Source of the DNA: CAMDHY01 sp046156265
Lineage (GTDB): Bacteria; Pseudomonadota; Alphaproteobacteria; Rhizobiales; Segnochrobactraceae
Assembly (NCBI RefSeq): GCF_046156265.1
Contig: NZ_JAWDIR010000043.1
Location: 378,514 to 442,513, forward strand
Reading direction: 5' to 3'
DNA: 64,000 bases
Below the pieces are notes generated by a model, which saw only the letters and a program-made list of their open reading frames with translations, had not been told where the DNA came from and made no database searches. The position numbers and the translations under genes are program-made. Of the stretch, positions 8,974 through 17,433 are shown in pieces. Position 1 is the stretch's first letter. Every line of letters starts with the position of its first letter.

Positions 8974-9354
8974 ATGGCGAGGCTGCAGATCGATCCGATG
9001 CAGGGTCATCCCGTTCCGTATGTCGGCGAGCCGGTGAACGACCTCGCGTTCCTCGCCTGGGTCGCTCAGGCCAATGTCGGCGAGACATTCGTCTATCACC
9101 GTGGCTTCCTCGGCATCGACATCGGCCCGGGGATCTCTCGGTTCGGCGAGCCGGACCGCCAGCGGCTCCTCGGCCTCGCACAGGCGGCGCTCTCCGCCTT
9201 CGAGGCGGACCTCGTTCACCTCGTGCAATTGCGGCTTGAGCCCGACCGCTTCGCCTATCTCGCCGTGGCCCGTCGCAAACCGGCCCATGCGCCGGCTGCG
9301 CTCGCACGGCTCGTCGCCGCCTCGGGTCAACCTGATCTCGCCGCAGCAGCGTAG
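8974..9354 (+). CDS. Phage hypothetical protein
   Basis: 126 aa, starting at ATG 8974 one base after the previous stop. Mixed alpha/beta character (VGEPVNDLAFLAWVAQANVGETFVYHRGFLGID, then a helical C-terminal half rich in Ala, Leu and Arg). No family recognised. Its place at the head of the replication block suggests an early-gene role. Confidence 0.6.
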   Translation: MARLQIDPMQGHPVPYVGEPVNDLAFLAWVAQANVGETFVYHRGFLGIDIGPGISRFGEPDRQRLLGLAQAALSAFEADLVHLVQLRLEPDRFAYLAVARRKPAHAPAALARLVAASGQPDLAAAA

Positions 9355-9398
9355 CGAGCACACCGCTACCTCAATTTTCCTATCGCGGAGCCACTCCG

Positions 9399-9887
9399 AT
9401 GCCGTTCCCCTCGAACGTGCCCACCGTCGACGATCTGCCAGGGCTTGCCCTGCAGGAGATCGCCCGACTGCCGATCGATCTGCTCGCGAGCCTGCAGCAT
9501 GACGTCGACGAGCGTCTGACGCAGACCAAGGCTTCGAAGGCCCGGCTCGACAGCGCGCTGGAAGCCCGCTTCGCCGCCCGCGCCGCCGAAATGCGTCAGG
9601 CACATGCCAAGGACACCGGCACGGTCCGCTTCGACGAGGGCGAGTTCACCATCGTTACCGATCTGCCGAAGCGGGTCGATTGGGACCAGGACCGGCTCGC
9701 CGCCGTGGTCGAGCGCATCCGCGCCGCCGGCGAGGATCCGGCGGAGTACGTCGACATCGCCTTCAAGGTGCCGGAGCGGAAGTACGCCGCCTGGCCCGAT
9801 GCCATCCGCACCACTTTCGAGCCAGCCCGCACCGTGCGGACCGGCGCGCTGAAGATCGAGATCCTCCCGCAAGGGAGCGATCGATGA
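9399..9887 (+). CDS. Phage hypothetical protein preceding the Sak4-like ATPase
   Basis: 162 aa; a helical N-terminal half (IARLPIDLLASLQHDVDERLTQTKASKARLDSALEARFAA) and a compact C-terminal half ending in KIEILPQ. It overlaps the downstream ATPase by ATGA, implying translational coupling in the recombination/replication module. No recognised family; the conserved place next to a Sak4-like ATPase hints at a recombination accessory role. Confidence 0.65.
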   Translation: MPFPSNVPTVDDLPGLALQEIARLPIDLLASLQHDVDERLTQTKASKARLDSALEARFAARAAEMRQAHAKDTGTVRFDEGEFTIVTDLPKRVDWDQDRLAAVVERIRAAGEDPAEYVDIAFKVPERKYAAWPDAIRTTFEPARTVRTGALKIEILPQGSDR

Positions 9888-10741
9888 GCCTGCGCATCAT
9901 CTCCGCCGACGACCGGCTGCGCGAGGCGCAGGGCAAGACAACGATGGCACTGTTTGGGCCGTCCGGATCGGGCAAGACCACTTTGTTGAAGACCCTGCCG
10001 CCCGGCGAGACGGTCTGCATCGATCTGGAAGCGGGCCTGAAGTCGGTCCAGGACTGGCAGGGCGACAGCATTCCGATACGACGCTTCAGCGATGCCGTCG
10101 ACATCGCCTGCCTGATCGGCGGCGCCAACCCTGCCGCCCAGCCCGAGGAGCACTTCTCGGAAGCGCACCACGCGCATCTGCGCGCTCAGCATCCCGAGTT
10201 GGCCGAACGGCTCGACGCCAAGCGCATCATTTTCGTCGACAGCATCACCGATCTGACGCGACAGGCGATGGCCTGGGCGAAGAGCCGTCCAGAGGCGCTG
10301 TCCGAGCGGACCGGCAAGCCAGACACCCGCGGTGCCTACGGGCTGCTGGCGCGGGAGGTCATCGGGCTCCTGAAGCACCTGCAGCATGCGCCCGGGCGCA
10401 CCGTCATCTTCGTCGGCATCCTCGAAAAGGTCACCGACGACATGAACCGGGTGACCTGGCAGCCGCAGATGGACGGCGGGAAGGTCGCGCGGGAGCTGCC
10501 GGGGATCGTCGACCAGGTGCTCACAATGAGCCTGTTCAGCCCGGAGGCCGGCGCTGGCCCCGACGCGCCGCCGACTTGGCGTCACGACCCCGACAAGGGC
10601 TGCGCCCGCCACCTCGTCTGCCAGTCCGGCAATCCGTTCGGCCTGCCCGCCAAGGACCGCAGTGGCCGCCTCGACGTGCTCGAGCCGCCGGACCTCGGAG
10701 CCCTGCTCGCAAAGATCAACCTGAGAGGATCCACGTTATGA
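9884..10741 (+). CDS. Phage AAA ATPase, Sak4-like recombination protein
   Basis: 285 aa RecA-fold NTPase with Walker A GPSGSGKTTLL near residue 25 and a Walker B-like RIIFVDSITDL. This architecture (AAA_24) is shared with phage Sak4 single-strand annealing/recombination ATPases. It is followed immediately, with an ATGA overlap, by an SSB-like gene, the usual partner of Sak4-type proteins. Start ATG 9884 overlaps the preceding stop. ATPase identity is strong; Sak4 assignment is inferred from fold and context. Confidence 0.82.
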   Translation: MSLRIISADDRLREAQGKTTMALFGPSGSGKTTLLKTLPPGETVCIDLEAGLKSVQDWQGDSIPIRRFSDAVDIACLIGGANPAAQPEEHFSEAHHAHLRAQHPELAERLDAKRIIFVDSITDLTRQAMAWAKSRPEALSERTGKPDTRGAYGLLAREVIGLLKHLQHAPGRTVIFVGILEKVTDDMNRVTWQPQMDGGKVARELPGIVDQVLTMSLFSPEAGAGPDAPPTWRHDPDKGCARHLVCQSGNPFGLPAKDRSGRLDVLEPPDLGALLAKINLRGSTL

Positions 10742-11469
10742 CCTTCGACATGAACGACGCTCAGCCTCAGCAGTCCGGCGACCTGATCCCCGATGGCACC
10801 TTCGCCAAAGTGGTGATGACGCTGCGCAAAGGCGGCACCGACGGCATGAGCGAGGTCGACCGCGGCCTTCTCAAACTCTCGAGCCAGCCTGCCAGCGACG
10901 TCCGGATGCTCGATGCCGAGTTCACCGTCGCGGAGGGGCAATACGCGCGCCGGAAGTTCTGGCAAAACTTCACGGTCCAGGGCGGCAAACTCGACGAGCA
11001 GGGTCAGTCGATCGGCTGGAAGATCTCGAAGTCGACCTTCCGCGCGATGATCGACAGTGCGCTCGGGTTGAACCCCGACGACATGAGCGACGCCGCCAAG
11101 GCCAAGCGAGTGCTGCGCGGGCTCGCCGATCTCGACGGCATCAGCTTCGTTGCCAAGATCCAGATCGAGGCGAGCAAGAACCCCTCCTACAAGGACGCGA
11201 ACAAGCTCGAGCACGTGGTGCTGCCGACCGCGCCCGAGTGGAAGAAGGTGATGTCGGGCGAGGCAGTGCCCCCGCAGCCCTCGGCGAAGCCCCGACCCGC
11301 TGCCGCCGCGCTCGCCCTGCCCCTCGCTCCGGCGTGGGGCCAGTCGCAGGGGCCCTCCGCGCCAGCAGCGCCTGTCTGGGGCACGCAGGCTGTAGCCGCG
11401 CAGCCTGCGCCGACTTCGCCCCCGCCTGCCGCGAAGCCCGCTGCCGGTCCGGCCTGGCTGAACCCGTGA
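10738..11469 (+). CDS. Phage ssDNA-binding-like protein
   Basis: 243 aa; the first ~165 residues look like the OB-fold phage proteins (DUF669-like) found with Sak4-type ATPases: LIPDGTFAKVVMTLRKGG, then DAEFTVAEGQYARRKFWQNFTVQGG. The rest is a proline/alanine-rich flexible tail ending WLNP, reminiscent of the disordered tail of SSB proteins. It overlaps both neighbours by 4 nt. Single-strand DNA binding is inferred. Confidence 0.7.
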   Translation: MTFDMNDAQPQQSGDLIPDGTFAKVVMTLRKGGTDGMSEVDRGLLKLSSQPASDVRMLDAEFTVAEGQYARRKFWQNFTVQGGKLDEQGQSIGWKISKSTFRAMIDSALGLNPDDMSDAAKAKRVLRGLADLDGISFVAKIQIEASKNPSYKDANKLEHVVLPTAPEWKKVMSGEAVPPQPSAKPRPAAAALALPLAPAWGQSQGPSAPAAPVWGTQAVAAQPAPTSPPPAAKPAAGPAWLNP

Positions 11470-11699
11470 CCGCGGATGAATGGCAGGCGCACGTGACGAC
11501 GGAGGCGGCGCTGGCGATGGGCGGCTGGTTGGAGGGCCGCGGACGGCTCGACCGGCCCATCGCCAGCCTGACGCGGCGGGATCTCGAATGCATGGCATCG
11601 AACGCCATCAGCCGATTCATCGTGCTGGCATCAGAGCGCCGGACCGCCGCCGCCAGCCGTCAGGAACGCGAGGCGCTGGACCTCCTGCTGCTCGGCTGA
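11466..11699 (+). CDS. Small phage protein, GTG start
   Basis: 77 aa beginning VTADEWQAHVTTEAALAMGGWLEGRGRLDRPIASLT; the GTG overlaps the previous stop as GTGA. Mostly helical, with no recognised domain. It is part of the overlapping replication operon. Confidence 0.65.
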   Translation: MTADEWQAHVTTEAALAMGGWLEGRGRLDRPIASLTRRDLECMASNAISRFIVLASERRTAAASRQEREALDLLLLG

Positions 11700-12064
11700 C
11701 CACGGCCGAGCTCGCCCGGCTCGTGCCCTGCTCCCTCTGCGGCCGGGAGGCTCGCGGCTTTGGCTACTGCCATGGCCTTCGCTGGCAGCGCCATCCCTTC
11801 CACCGCTTCTGCTCCATGGCCTGCCTGACGGCGGGCTCGGCCAACGCCTGGAGGAACCTCGGCGTGATCGACAAGACCGACATGGAGGCCCGCGCCATCC
11901 GCGAGGCCCGCCGTTCGCTCGCCGAGGCACTGACGGAGATGGGCTTGCTGGAGCCCTTCGCCGATCGGCCGGCCGAGGACATCGACCGCGTCATCGAGGC
12001 CTGCATCGACGGCTTCCAGGCCGCCATGCAGCGCCAGTCTGACGCCGGCAGCGTGCCGTTTTGA
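11696..12064 (+). CDS. DUF6511-like zinc-binding phage protein
   Basis: About 110-122 aa with Cys pairs CSLCG, YCHG and FCSMAC near the N-terminus, suggesting a small zinc site, then a helical tail (IREARRSLAEALTEMGLLEP). It resembles DUF6511 proteins of Rhizobiales prophages. The start is unclear: a CTG at 11696 would overlap the previous stop, and GTG 11723 is the first standard start, three residues before the first Cys pair. Confidence 0.65.
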   Translation: MTTAELARLVPCSLCGREARGFGYCHGLRWQRHPFHRFCSMACLTAGSANAWRNLGVIDKTDMEARAIREARRSLAEALTEMGLLEPFADRPAEDIDRVIEACIDGFQAAMQRQSDAGSVPF

Positions 12065-12074
12065 GGGAACGCCG

Positions 12075-12848
12075 GTGCTGATCGATCTCAATCACGGATC
12101 AGGGTTCAACTATGGCCGTCCCACCGATGCGCCGCCGCCGCTCGGCGTGCGCATCAATGGGGTCATCGACGCGGCGCTCACATTCGAGCGGGGTGGCCAG
12201 CGACCACGCGCATATCTCGGTGCGAGCCGCATCGGCGAGCCCTGCTCGCGGCGCCTCATCTACGAGGTTTTCCACACGCCGCCCGACCCCGGCAAGGAGA
12301 TCGAAGGCCGCACGCTCCGCATCTTCGCGGCCGGGCACGTCTTCGAGGACCTGGCGATCCGCTGGCTGCGTCAGGCCGGCTTCGACCTCCGCACCCACAC
12401 GCCGCAGGGCGGACAGTTCGGCTTCGAGACAGCCGGCGGCCGCATCCGCGGACACATCGACGGCGTGATCGTCGGCGGTCCGGATATCGGTCTCGCCTGG
12501 CCGGTGCTCTGGGAGCACAAGGCGCTGAAGGCATCGTCCTGGTCGGACACGGCCCGCAAGGGCGTGCAAGCCTCGAAGCCTGTCTACTTCGGCCAGATGC
12601 AGATCTACATGGCCTACATGGGCCTCGGATCTGCGCTCTTCACCGCGCTGAATAAGGACACCTGCGAGCTCTACCACGAGCATGTGCCGTTCGATCCCGC
12701 CACTGCACAGGCGCTGTCGGACAAGGCTGTCGACGTGCTGCTTGCCGCCGACGCCGGCGATCTGTTGCCGCGCATCGCAAGCAGCTCGGACTTCTTCCTC
12801 TGCCGGTTCTGCCCCTACGCCACTCGCTGCTGGGGGGATCGGGCATGA
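12075..12848 (+). CDS. Cas4/RecB-like PD-(D/E)XK nuclease
   Basis: 257 aa with GTG start. Nuclease core: a GHIDGVI aspartate, the LWEHKALK acid-x-Lys motif and a QMQIYM motif. One N-terminal Cys (GEPCSRRLIYEV) and a C-terminal FLCRFCPYATRC cluster match the Cas4-type 4Fe-4S arrangement. It probably trims or resects DNA ends alongside the following helicase, whose ATG overlaps its stop. No CRISPR array is nearby, so this is a phage replication/recombination nuclease. Confidence 0.8.
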   Translation: MLIDLNHGSGFNYGRPTDAPPPLGVRINGVIDAALTFERGGQRPRAYLGASRIGEPCSRRLIYEVFHTPPDPGKEIEGRTLRIFAAGHVFEDLAIRWLRQAGFDLRTHTPQGGQFGFETAGGRIRGHIDGVIVGGPDIGLAWPVLWEHKALKASSWSDTARKGVQASKPVYFGQMQIYMAYMGLGSALFTALNKDTCELYHEHVPFDPATAQALSDKAVDVLLAADAGDLLPRIASSSDFFLCRFCPYATRCWGDRA

Positions 12849-14128
12849 CCATCGCCCTGTCGGACGCGCAAAGTCAGGCGATCGCCGCCATCCGAGACTG
12901 GTATCGGACGCGGCGGCACAGCCAGCAGATCTTCCGCCTGTTCGGCTACGCCGGGACGGGCAAGACCACAATCACCGCGCTCGCCATCGAGGCGCTGGGG
13001 CTCGAACCGATGACGCCGGGCGGCCTCGGTGGCGTGCTGTTCGCCGCCTTCACCGGCAAGGCCGCCTACGTGATGGCGCGCAAAGGTACGCCGGCTCAGA
13101 CCATCCACAGCCTGATCTACCGCGTCTCGGAGGCGACCCCCGAGGAGATCGAACGCGTCACCACAGACCTCGCCGCGCTCCGCCGCGATCTGCCGCGCAT
13201 GGGACCCGCGGAACGACAGTTCGCGCTGACTTTGATCGCACAGCTCGAGCTGCGTCTCCAGGACATCCACGAGCCGAGGTACCTGCTCAACGAGCAGTCG
13301 ATCCTGCGCGATGCGGACCTTCTCGTCCTCGACGAGGTCTCGATGGTCGGTGCCGAGATGGCGCACGACCTGCTCGCCTTCGGCAAGCCGATCCTGGTGA
13401 TCGGCGATCCCGGCCAGTTGCCCCCAGTCAAGGACACGGGCTTCTTCATCCAGGCCGTGCCCGACGTGATGCTGACCGAAATCCACCGGCAGGCCGGCGA
13501 CAGCGCCATCCTGCGGTTGGCGACGATGGCCCGCGAAGGACTGCCGATCCCGCACGGCGCCTACGACGCCCACGTCTGGAAGATGTCGCGGCACGATGTC
13601 GGGCCTGCACAGATGCTACAGGGCGGCCAGGTGATCTGCGGCAAGAACGCGACGCGCCGCTGGCTCAACACCGCGATGAAGCGCGCGGCAGGCTTCACGG
13701 CGGACTATCCGAGTGGCGCCGGCGAGAAGATCATCTGCCTGAAGAACCGGCACGATCTCGGCCTCGTCAACGGCATGTTCCTGACGCTCACCGACGTGCG
13801 GCAGGACCCACGCGACACGTTCGCCTTCAGTGCGGCAGTCGAGACCGAGGACGGCACGAGCATCGCCGGCCGGCAGAACTTCTGGCGCGGCGAGTACGCA
13901 GATCATGTGGCCTTCGATCCCGAGCGCAGCCGCCGCGAACGGCAAGTGCGACGCGGCCTGATCGAGACGACCTGGGGCTACGCGATCACCTGTCACAAGG
14001 CCCAAGGCGACCAGTACCCCACCGTCGTGGTGGTCGACGACGGTTACGGACACAGCGCCATCGACCGCAATCGCTGGCTCTACACCGCGATCACGCGGGC
14101 GGAATGGGGGCTCGTAATCCTGTCATGA
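12845..14128 (+). CDS. RecD/Dda-like SF1 DNA helicase
   Basis: 427 aa. Walker A GYAGTGKTTITALAIEAL near residue 34, Walker B LLVLDEVSMVG, motif III VIGDPGQLPPVKD, and C-terminal GYAITCHKAQGDQYPTVVVVDD followed by YTAITRAEWGL (UvrD_C_2 type). This is the SF1B organisation of RecD2 and T4 Dda. The preceding gene encodes a Cas4-like nuclease, so a helicase-nuclease partnership is likely. ATGA overlaps on both sides. Confidence 0.9.
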   Translation: MTIALSDAQSQAIAAIRDWYRTRRHSQQIFRLFGYAGTGKTTITALAIEALGLEPMTPGGLGGVLFAAFTGKAAYVMARKGTPAQTIHSLIYRVSEATPEEIERVTTDLAALRRDLPRMGPAERQFALTLIAQLELRLQDIHEPRYLLNEQSILRDADLLVLDEVSMVGAEMAHDLLAFGKPILVIGDPGQLPPVKDTGFFIQAVPDVMLTEIHRQAGDSAILRLATMAREGLPIPHGAYDAHVWKMSRHDVGPAQMLQGGQVICGKNATRRWLNTAMKRAAGFTADYPSGAGEKIICLKNRHDLGLVNGMFLTLTDVRQDPRDTFAFSAAVETEDGTSIAGRQNFWRGEYADHVAFDPERSRRERQVRRGLIETTWGYAITCHKAQGDQYPTVVVVDDGYGHSAIDRNRWLYTAITRAEWGLVILS

Positions 14129-14445
14129 CAACGCCGCGGCCACGCAGACCCTCCGTCGATCCCAGGAGCCCCGAAGAACAGGAGGCGAGCCTCTGCGAAT
14201 TCGCACGCCGCCACGGCGTCAGCGTCGAGGATGCACGCAGGATTGAGGACGGCCTGCGGGCCATCCCGATGGAGCGGTTCCTGGAGGGCTGCTTCGGCCC
14301 CGATCACGGCGCCTTCTACGACGCGCATGCGGACCTATGGATCGTGCCGGACCGAACCTATCAGGGAGCGGGGTTCGCATTCATGGCGGTCCGCAGCGAC
14401 CGCAGCTGGTTCAAGGGCGTCGTCCCGGCGGAGGCGTTCCAGTGA
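14125..14445 (+). CDS. Phage hypothetical protein
   Basis: 106 aa, overlapping both neighbours by 4 nt. The N-terminal half has an HTH-like stretch (EEQEASLCEFARRHGVSVEDARRIEDGL); the rest is rich in aromatics (YDAHADLWIVPDRTYQGAGFAFMAV). Function unknown; its location between helicase and primase suggests replication. Confidence 0.6.
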   Translation: MTTPRPRRPSVDPRSPEEQEASLCEFARRHGVSVEDARRIEDGLRAIPMERFLEGCFGPDHGAFYDAHADLWIVPDRTYQGAGFAFMAVRSDRSWFKGVVPAEAFQ

Positions 14446-17381
14446 CAGCCACAGTGATCGACCTCAACGACGTCAAGCCGATCGGCGATGCCACGCGCTA
14501 CGACCTGGACCTGATCGTCCAGCGACTGCGCGAGACCGCGGAGACCTGGGTGCCGCGGCTGTTCCCGAACGGCCGGCGGTCGGGCGACGAGTGGCGCCTC
14601 GCGAACATTCGGGGCGATGCACCGCGCAACATGGGCTCGTGCGTGATCGCGCTGCGCGGGCCGCATGCCGGCGACTGGATCGACTTCGATGGCAATCAGG
14701 GCGGCGGGCCGATCAGCACCATCGAGGAGGCGACGGGCCTCGACGGCCGCGCGCTGATCATCGAGGCGGCCGAGATCGCCGGCGTCGCGCCGGGCGCTCC
14801 GGAACGGCGAGCACCGCAGTCGCCCCCTCCGCCGAAGCGCGATCCGGCTCTCGAGATCGCCCACATCCTCTCGGGCACCAAGCCACTCGCAGGCTCCACC
14901 GCCGCGGACTACCTCGCCGATCGCGGTCTTGTCGTGCCAACGGACGCCGATCTCCTGTTCCACCCCGACCTGACGCACTGGGAAGCGAAGGCCGGCTACC
15001 CGGCGATGCTCGGTCAGGTTCGCGATCGAGACGCAGCGGTCATCGGGCTGCACCGCACCTGGCTCGACACCGGTCCGGACGGCAGCACCCGCCAGGCACC
15101 GGTCGACAAGGCAAAGAAGATGCTCGGCCGTGTTGCCGGCGGCGCCGTGCGGCTCGCGCCCCTCGGGGACAGTGACCGGCTCGCGCTGTCGGAAGGCATC
15201 GAGACCGGGCTCGCGGCGCTGACGGCCTGTCCCGATCTACCGGTCTGGGCGACGCTCTCAACCTCTGGCCTCGAGCAGATTGATCTGCCGCCCACCGTCC
15301 GGCGTATCGTGATCCTCGCCGATCATGATGTCTCCGGCGCAGGCATGCGCGCGGCGGACGCGGCCGCACGGCGTCTGCGCGCACAGGCCCGCGACGTCGC
15401 CATCGCCTTGCCGCCCGAGGAGGGCGAAGACTTCAACGACCTTCTGCTTCGCGCAGGGCCCGAGGCCGTCGCGCGCGTGATCGCGGCGGCCGAGCGCGTC
15501 GTCGAGTCCGAGGCAGTGCTGCAGATCGGCCTGCACCGACCGCTCAACTACCAGGGTTCCGGCGACAGCCCGCCGACGTTGCGCGCCGACGAGGGTGATC
15601 TCGCACGCTCGGTCGAGCGGGTCTGGAGCCTGCTGATCGCCTCCAACCGGACACCGTGGGTGTTCCGCTTCGCCGGGCAACCGACCTGGGTCGTGCCCGA
15701 CGACGAGGGTCGCCCGGTCGCCACCGCGCTGAACGAGGACAGGCTCCGCCACATGCTCGCGCGGCTCGCCCGCTGGGTGCGCCTCAACGCGAAGGGCGAG
15801 CTGATGCCGGCGCCACCGCCTGTCGCCGTCGTCAAGTCGGTGCTCGCCACACCCGATCCCGCGCTGCCGGTGCTGACCGGTATCGTCAGCACACCGGTGT
15901 TCGGCCGTGGCGGCACGCTCATCACCGTGCCCGGGTACCATCCCGATGCGCGGCTGCTCTATGTGCCAGCGCCGGGGTTCACCGTCCCGACCATCTCCAT
16001 GCGGCCGTCTACGGCGGAAATCGCCGCCGCCCGCACCCTGCTGTGCGAGGACCTCCTCGGCGACTTCCCCTTCACCGGCGACGCCGAGCGTGCCCACGTC
16101 GTGTCGCTCCTGCTGCTCGGCTTCCTGCGAGGCATGATCGACGGGCCGACGCCGCTGCATCTGATCGAGAAGCCGACGCCGGGCTCCGGTGCGACGTTGA
16201 TGGTCGACGCCGTCGCCACCATCCTCACCGGATCCGGCGCGAGCGTCATGACGGAAGGCCGCGACGACGACGAGTGGCGCAAGCGCGTCACCGCCAAGCT
16301 CCGCCAAATCCCCGCGATCGTGTTGATCGACAACCTGCGCGCCAAGCTCGACAGCTCCGCCGTAGCGGCCGCACTCACCGCGCCCTTCTGGGAAGACCGC
16401 ATCCTCGGCGTCTCGGAGATGGTCCGCCTGCCGATCCGATGTCTCTGGATCGCCACCGGCAACAATCCCGAGTTCTCCAACGAGATGGCACGCCGCCTCG
16501 TGCGGATCCGGCTCGATCCCCACGAAGAGCGTCCCTGGCAGCGCACCGGCTTCCGACACCCCGACCTGATGACCTGGGTGCGCGCCAACCGCCCTCGCCT
16601 CGTCGCTGCGTGCCTCACTCTCTGCCAGGCGTGGATCGCTGCCGGACGACCGCGCGGCACCCGCACAATCGGCTCCTTCGAGAACTGGGCGCACGCCATC
16701 GGCGGCGTGCTCGAGGTCACCGGCATCCCCGGCTTCCTGGGCAACCTCGACGAGATGATGGAGGCGTCCGACAGCGAGGGCGCCGGCTGGAGCGCCTTCA
16801 TCACCGCCTGGTGGGACCGCTTCGGGACGGCCGAGGTCGGCACCGCAGACCTCTTCGACGTCGCCGTGTTCTGCGATCCGGCTCCACCCATCAGCGGCAA
16901 CAACGATCAGGCCCGCAAAACCACCTTCGGGTTGGCGATCAAGAGACTGCGCGACCGGGTGTTCCGGGTGGGGGATCTCAATCTGCGGATCGGCAAGGCC
17001 GGCACCTTGCGGCGTGCGGTGCGGTGGCAATTGGAGGTCCTCAAGCAGAAGCAACCGAGCTCGCAGGGCCGCGACAACTCCCGAGTGTGTGAGCCTCGGG
17101 ACGGTTGTGTGAGCCTCGGCGCCAAACGCTCACACGCGCAACACACTGAAAACAATGACGAATGTGAGCCTTGTGAGGGTTGTGAGCGTTTTCCAACCCC
17201 TACGCACATGCGCACGCACGCGCGTGTGAAAGAAGATGCCGGAAAAGGCTCACAACCCTCACAAGGCTCACAAAGCCAAACAGTCTCAACCGCTTACGAG
17301 TGTGAGCCTCCGTGTGAGCCTCGAACGGCAGGCTCACAACGCTCACCGCGCCCCGACTGGCTGCGGGAGCTCGACCCATGA
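14442..17381 (+). CDS. Toprim primase with degenerate helicase domain
   Basis: 979 aa, GTG 14442 overlapping the previous stop. The N-terminal primase region has a Toprim domain: LALSEGIETGLAAL (~residue 247) and RIVILADHDVSGAG (~288). The C-terminal P-loop-like domain has EKPTPGSGATL (~575), which lacks the usual Walker A Lys-Thr/Ser, then PAIVLIDNLRAKLDS and LWIATGNNPEFSNEMARRLVRIRL. The last ~95 residues are low complexity (CEPCEGCER, GSQPSQGSQSQ) because the DNA there is an array of TGTGAG/CTCACA repeats. It probably primes prophage replication. The missing P-loop Lys suggests the C-terminal domain does not hydrolyse ATP conventionally. Confidence 0.85.
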   Translation: MTATVIDLNDVKPIGDATRYDLDLIVQRLRETAETWVPRLFPNGRRSGDEWRLANIRGDAPRNMGSCVIALRGPHAGDWIDFDGNQGGGPISTIEEATGLDGRALIIEAAEIAGVAPGAPERRAPQSPPPPKRDPALEIAHILSGTKPLAGSTAADYLADRGLVVPTDADLLFHPDLTHWEAKAGYPAMLGQVRDRDAAVIGLHRTWLDTGPDGSTRQAPVDKAKKMLGRVAGGAVRLAPLGDSDRLALSEGIETGLAALTACPDLPVWATLSTSGLEQIDLPPTVRRIVILADHDVSGAGMRAADAAARRLRAQARDVAIALPPEEGEDFNDLLLRAGPEAVARVIAAAERVVESEAVLQIGLHRPLNYQGSGDSPPTLRADEGDLARSVERVWSLLIASNRTPWVFRFAGQPTWVVPDDEGRPVATALNEDRLRHMLARLARWVRLNAKGELMPAPPPVAVVKSVLATPDPALPVLTGIVSTPVFGRGGTLITVPGYHPDARLLYVPAPGFTVPTISMRPSTAEIAAARTLLCEDLLGDFPFTGDAERAHVVSLLLLGFLRGMIDGPTPLHLIEKPTPGSGATLMVDAVATILTGSGASVMTEGRDDDEWRKRVTAKLRQIPAIVLIDNLRAKLDSSAVAAALTAPFWEDRILGVSEMVRLPIRCLWIATGNNPEFSNEMARRLVRIRLDPHEERPWQRTGFRHPDLMTWVRANRPRLVAACLTLCQAWIAAGRPRGTRTIGSFENWAHAIGGVLEVTGIPGFLGNLDEMMEASDSEGAGWSAFITAWWDRFGTAEVGTADLFDVAVFCDPAPPISGNNDQARKTTFGLAIKRLRDRVFRVGDLNLRIGKAGTLRRAVRWQLEVLKQKQPSSQGRDNSRVCEPRDGCVSLGAKRSHAQHTENNDECEPCEGCERFPTPTHMRTHARVKEDAGKGSQPSQGSQSQTVSTAYECEPPCEPRTAGSQRSPRPDWLRELDP
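17088..17338. repeat. TGTGAG/CTCACA repeat array with a 32-bp inverted repeat
   Basis: Twelve copies of one hexamer in 251 bp. TGTGAG is at 17088, 17108, 17163, 17172, 17181, 17301 and 17313; CTCACA is at 17129, 17249, 17258, 17267 and 17333. The two central triplets, each spaced exactly 9 bp, form a 32-bp inverted repeat (17163-17194 with 17241-17272, one mismatch) around a 46-bp loop. The array lies inside the 3' end of the primase gene. It looks like replication-origin iterons or a strong hairpin; the function is inferred. Confidence 0.8.
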
Positions 17382-17433
17382 GCGGCCACCAGCCCCATCA
17401 CCCCATCCCGCTGAAAACGGAAAGGAGCCGATC

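Noticed and set aside
12682..14445. 587-codon plus frame across nuclease, helicase and the next gene
   Set aside because: Mostly out-of-frame Arg/Pro-rich translation; only its last ~106 codons (from ATG 14125) are a plausible gene, annotated separately.
17088..17338. CRISPR-like array
   Set aside because: Repeats are 6-9 bp in both orientations with irregular spacing, inside a coding frame; no cas operon. The Cas4-like gene at 12.1 kb belongs to a phage replication block.
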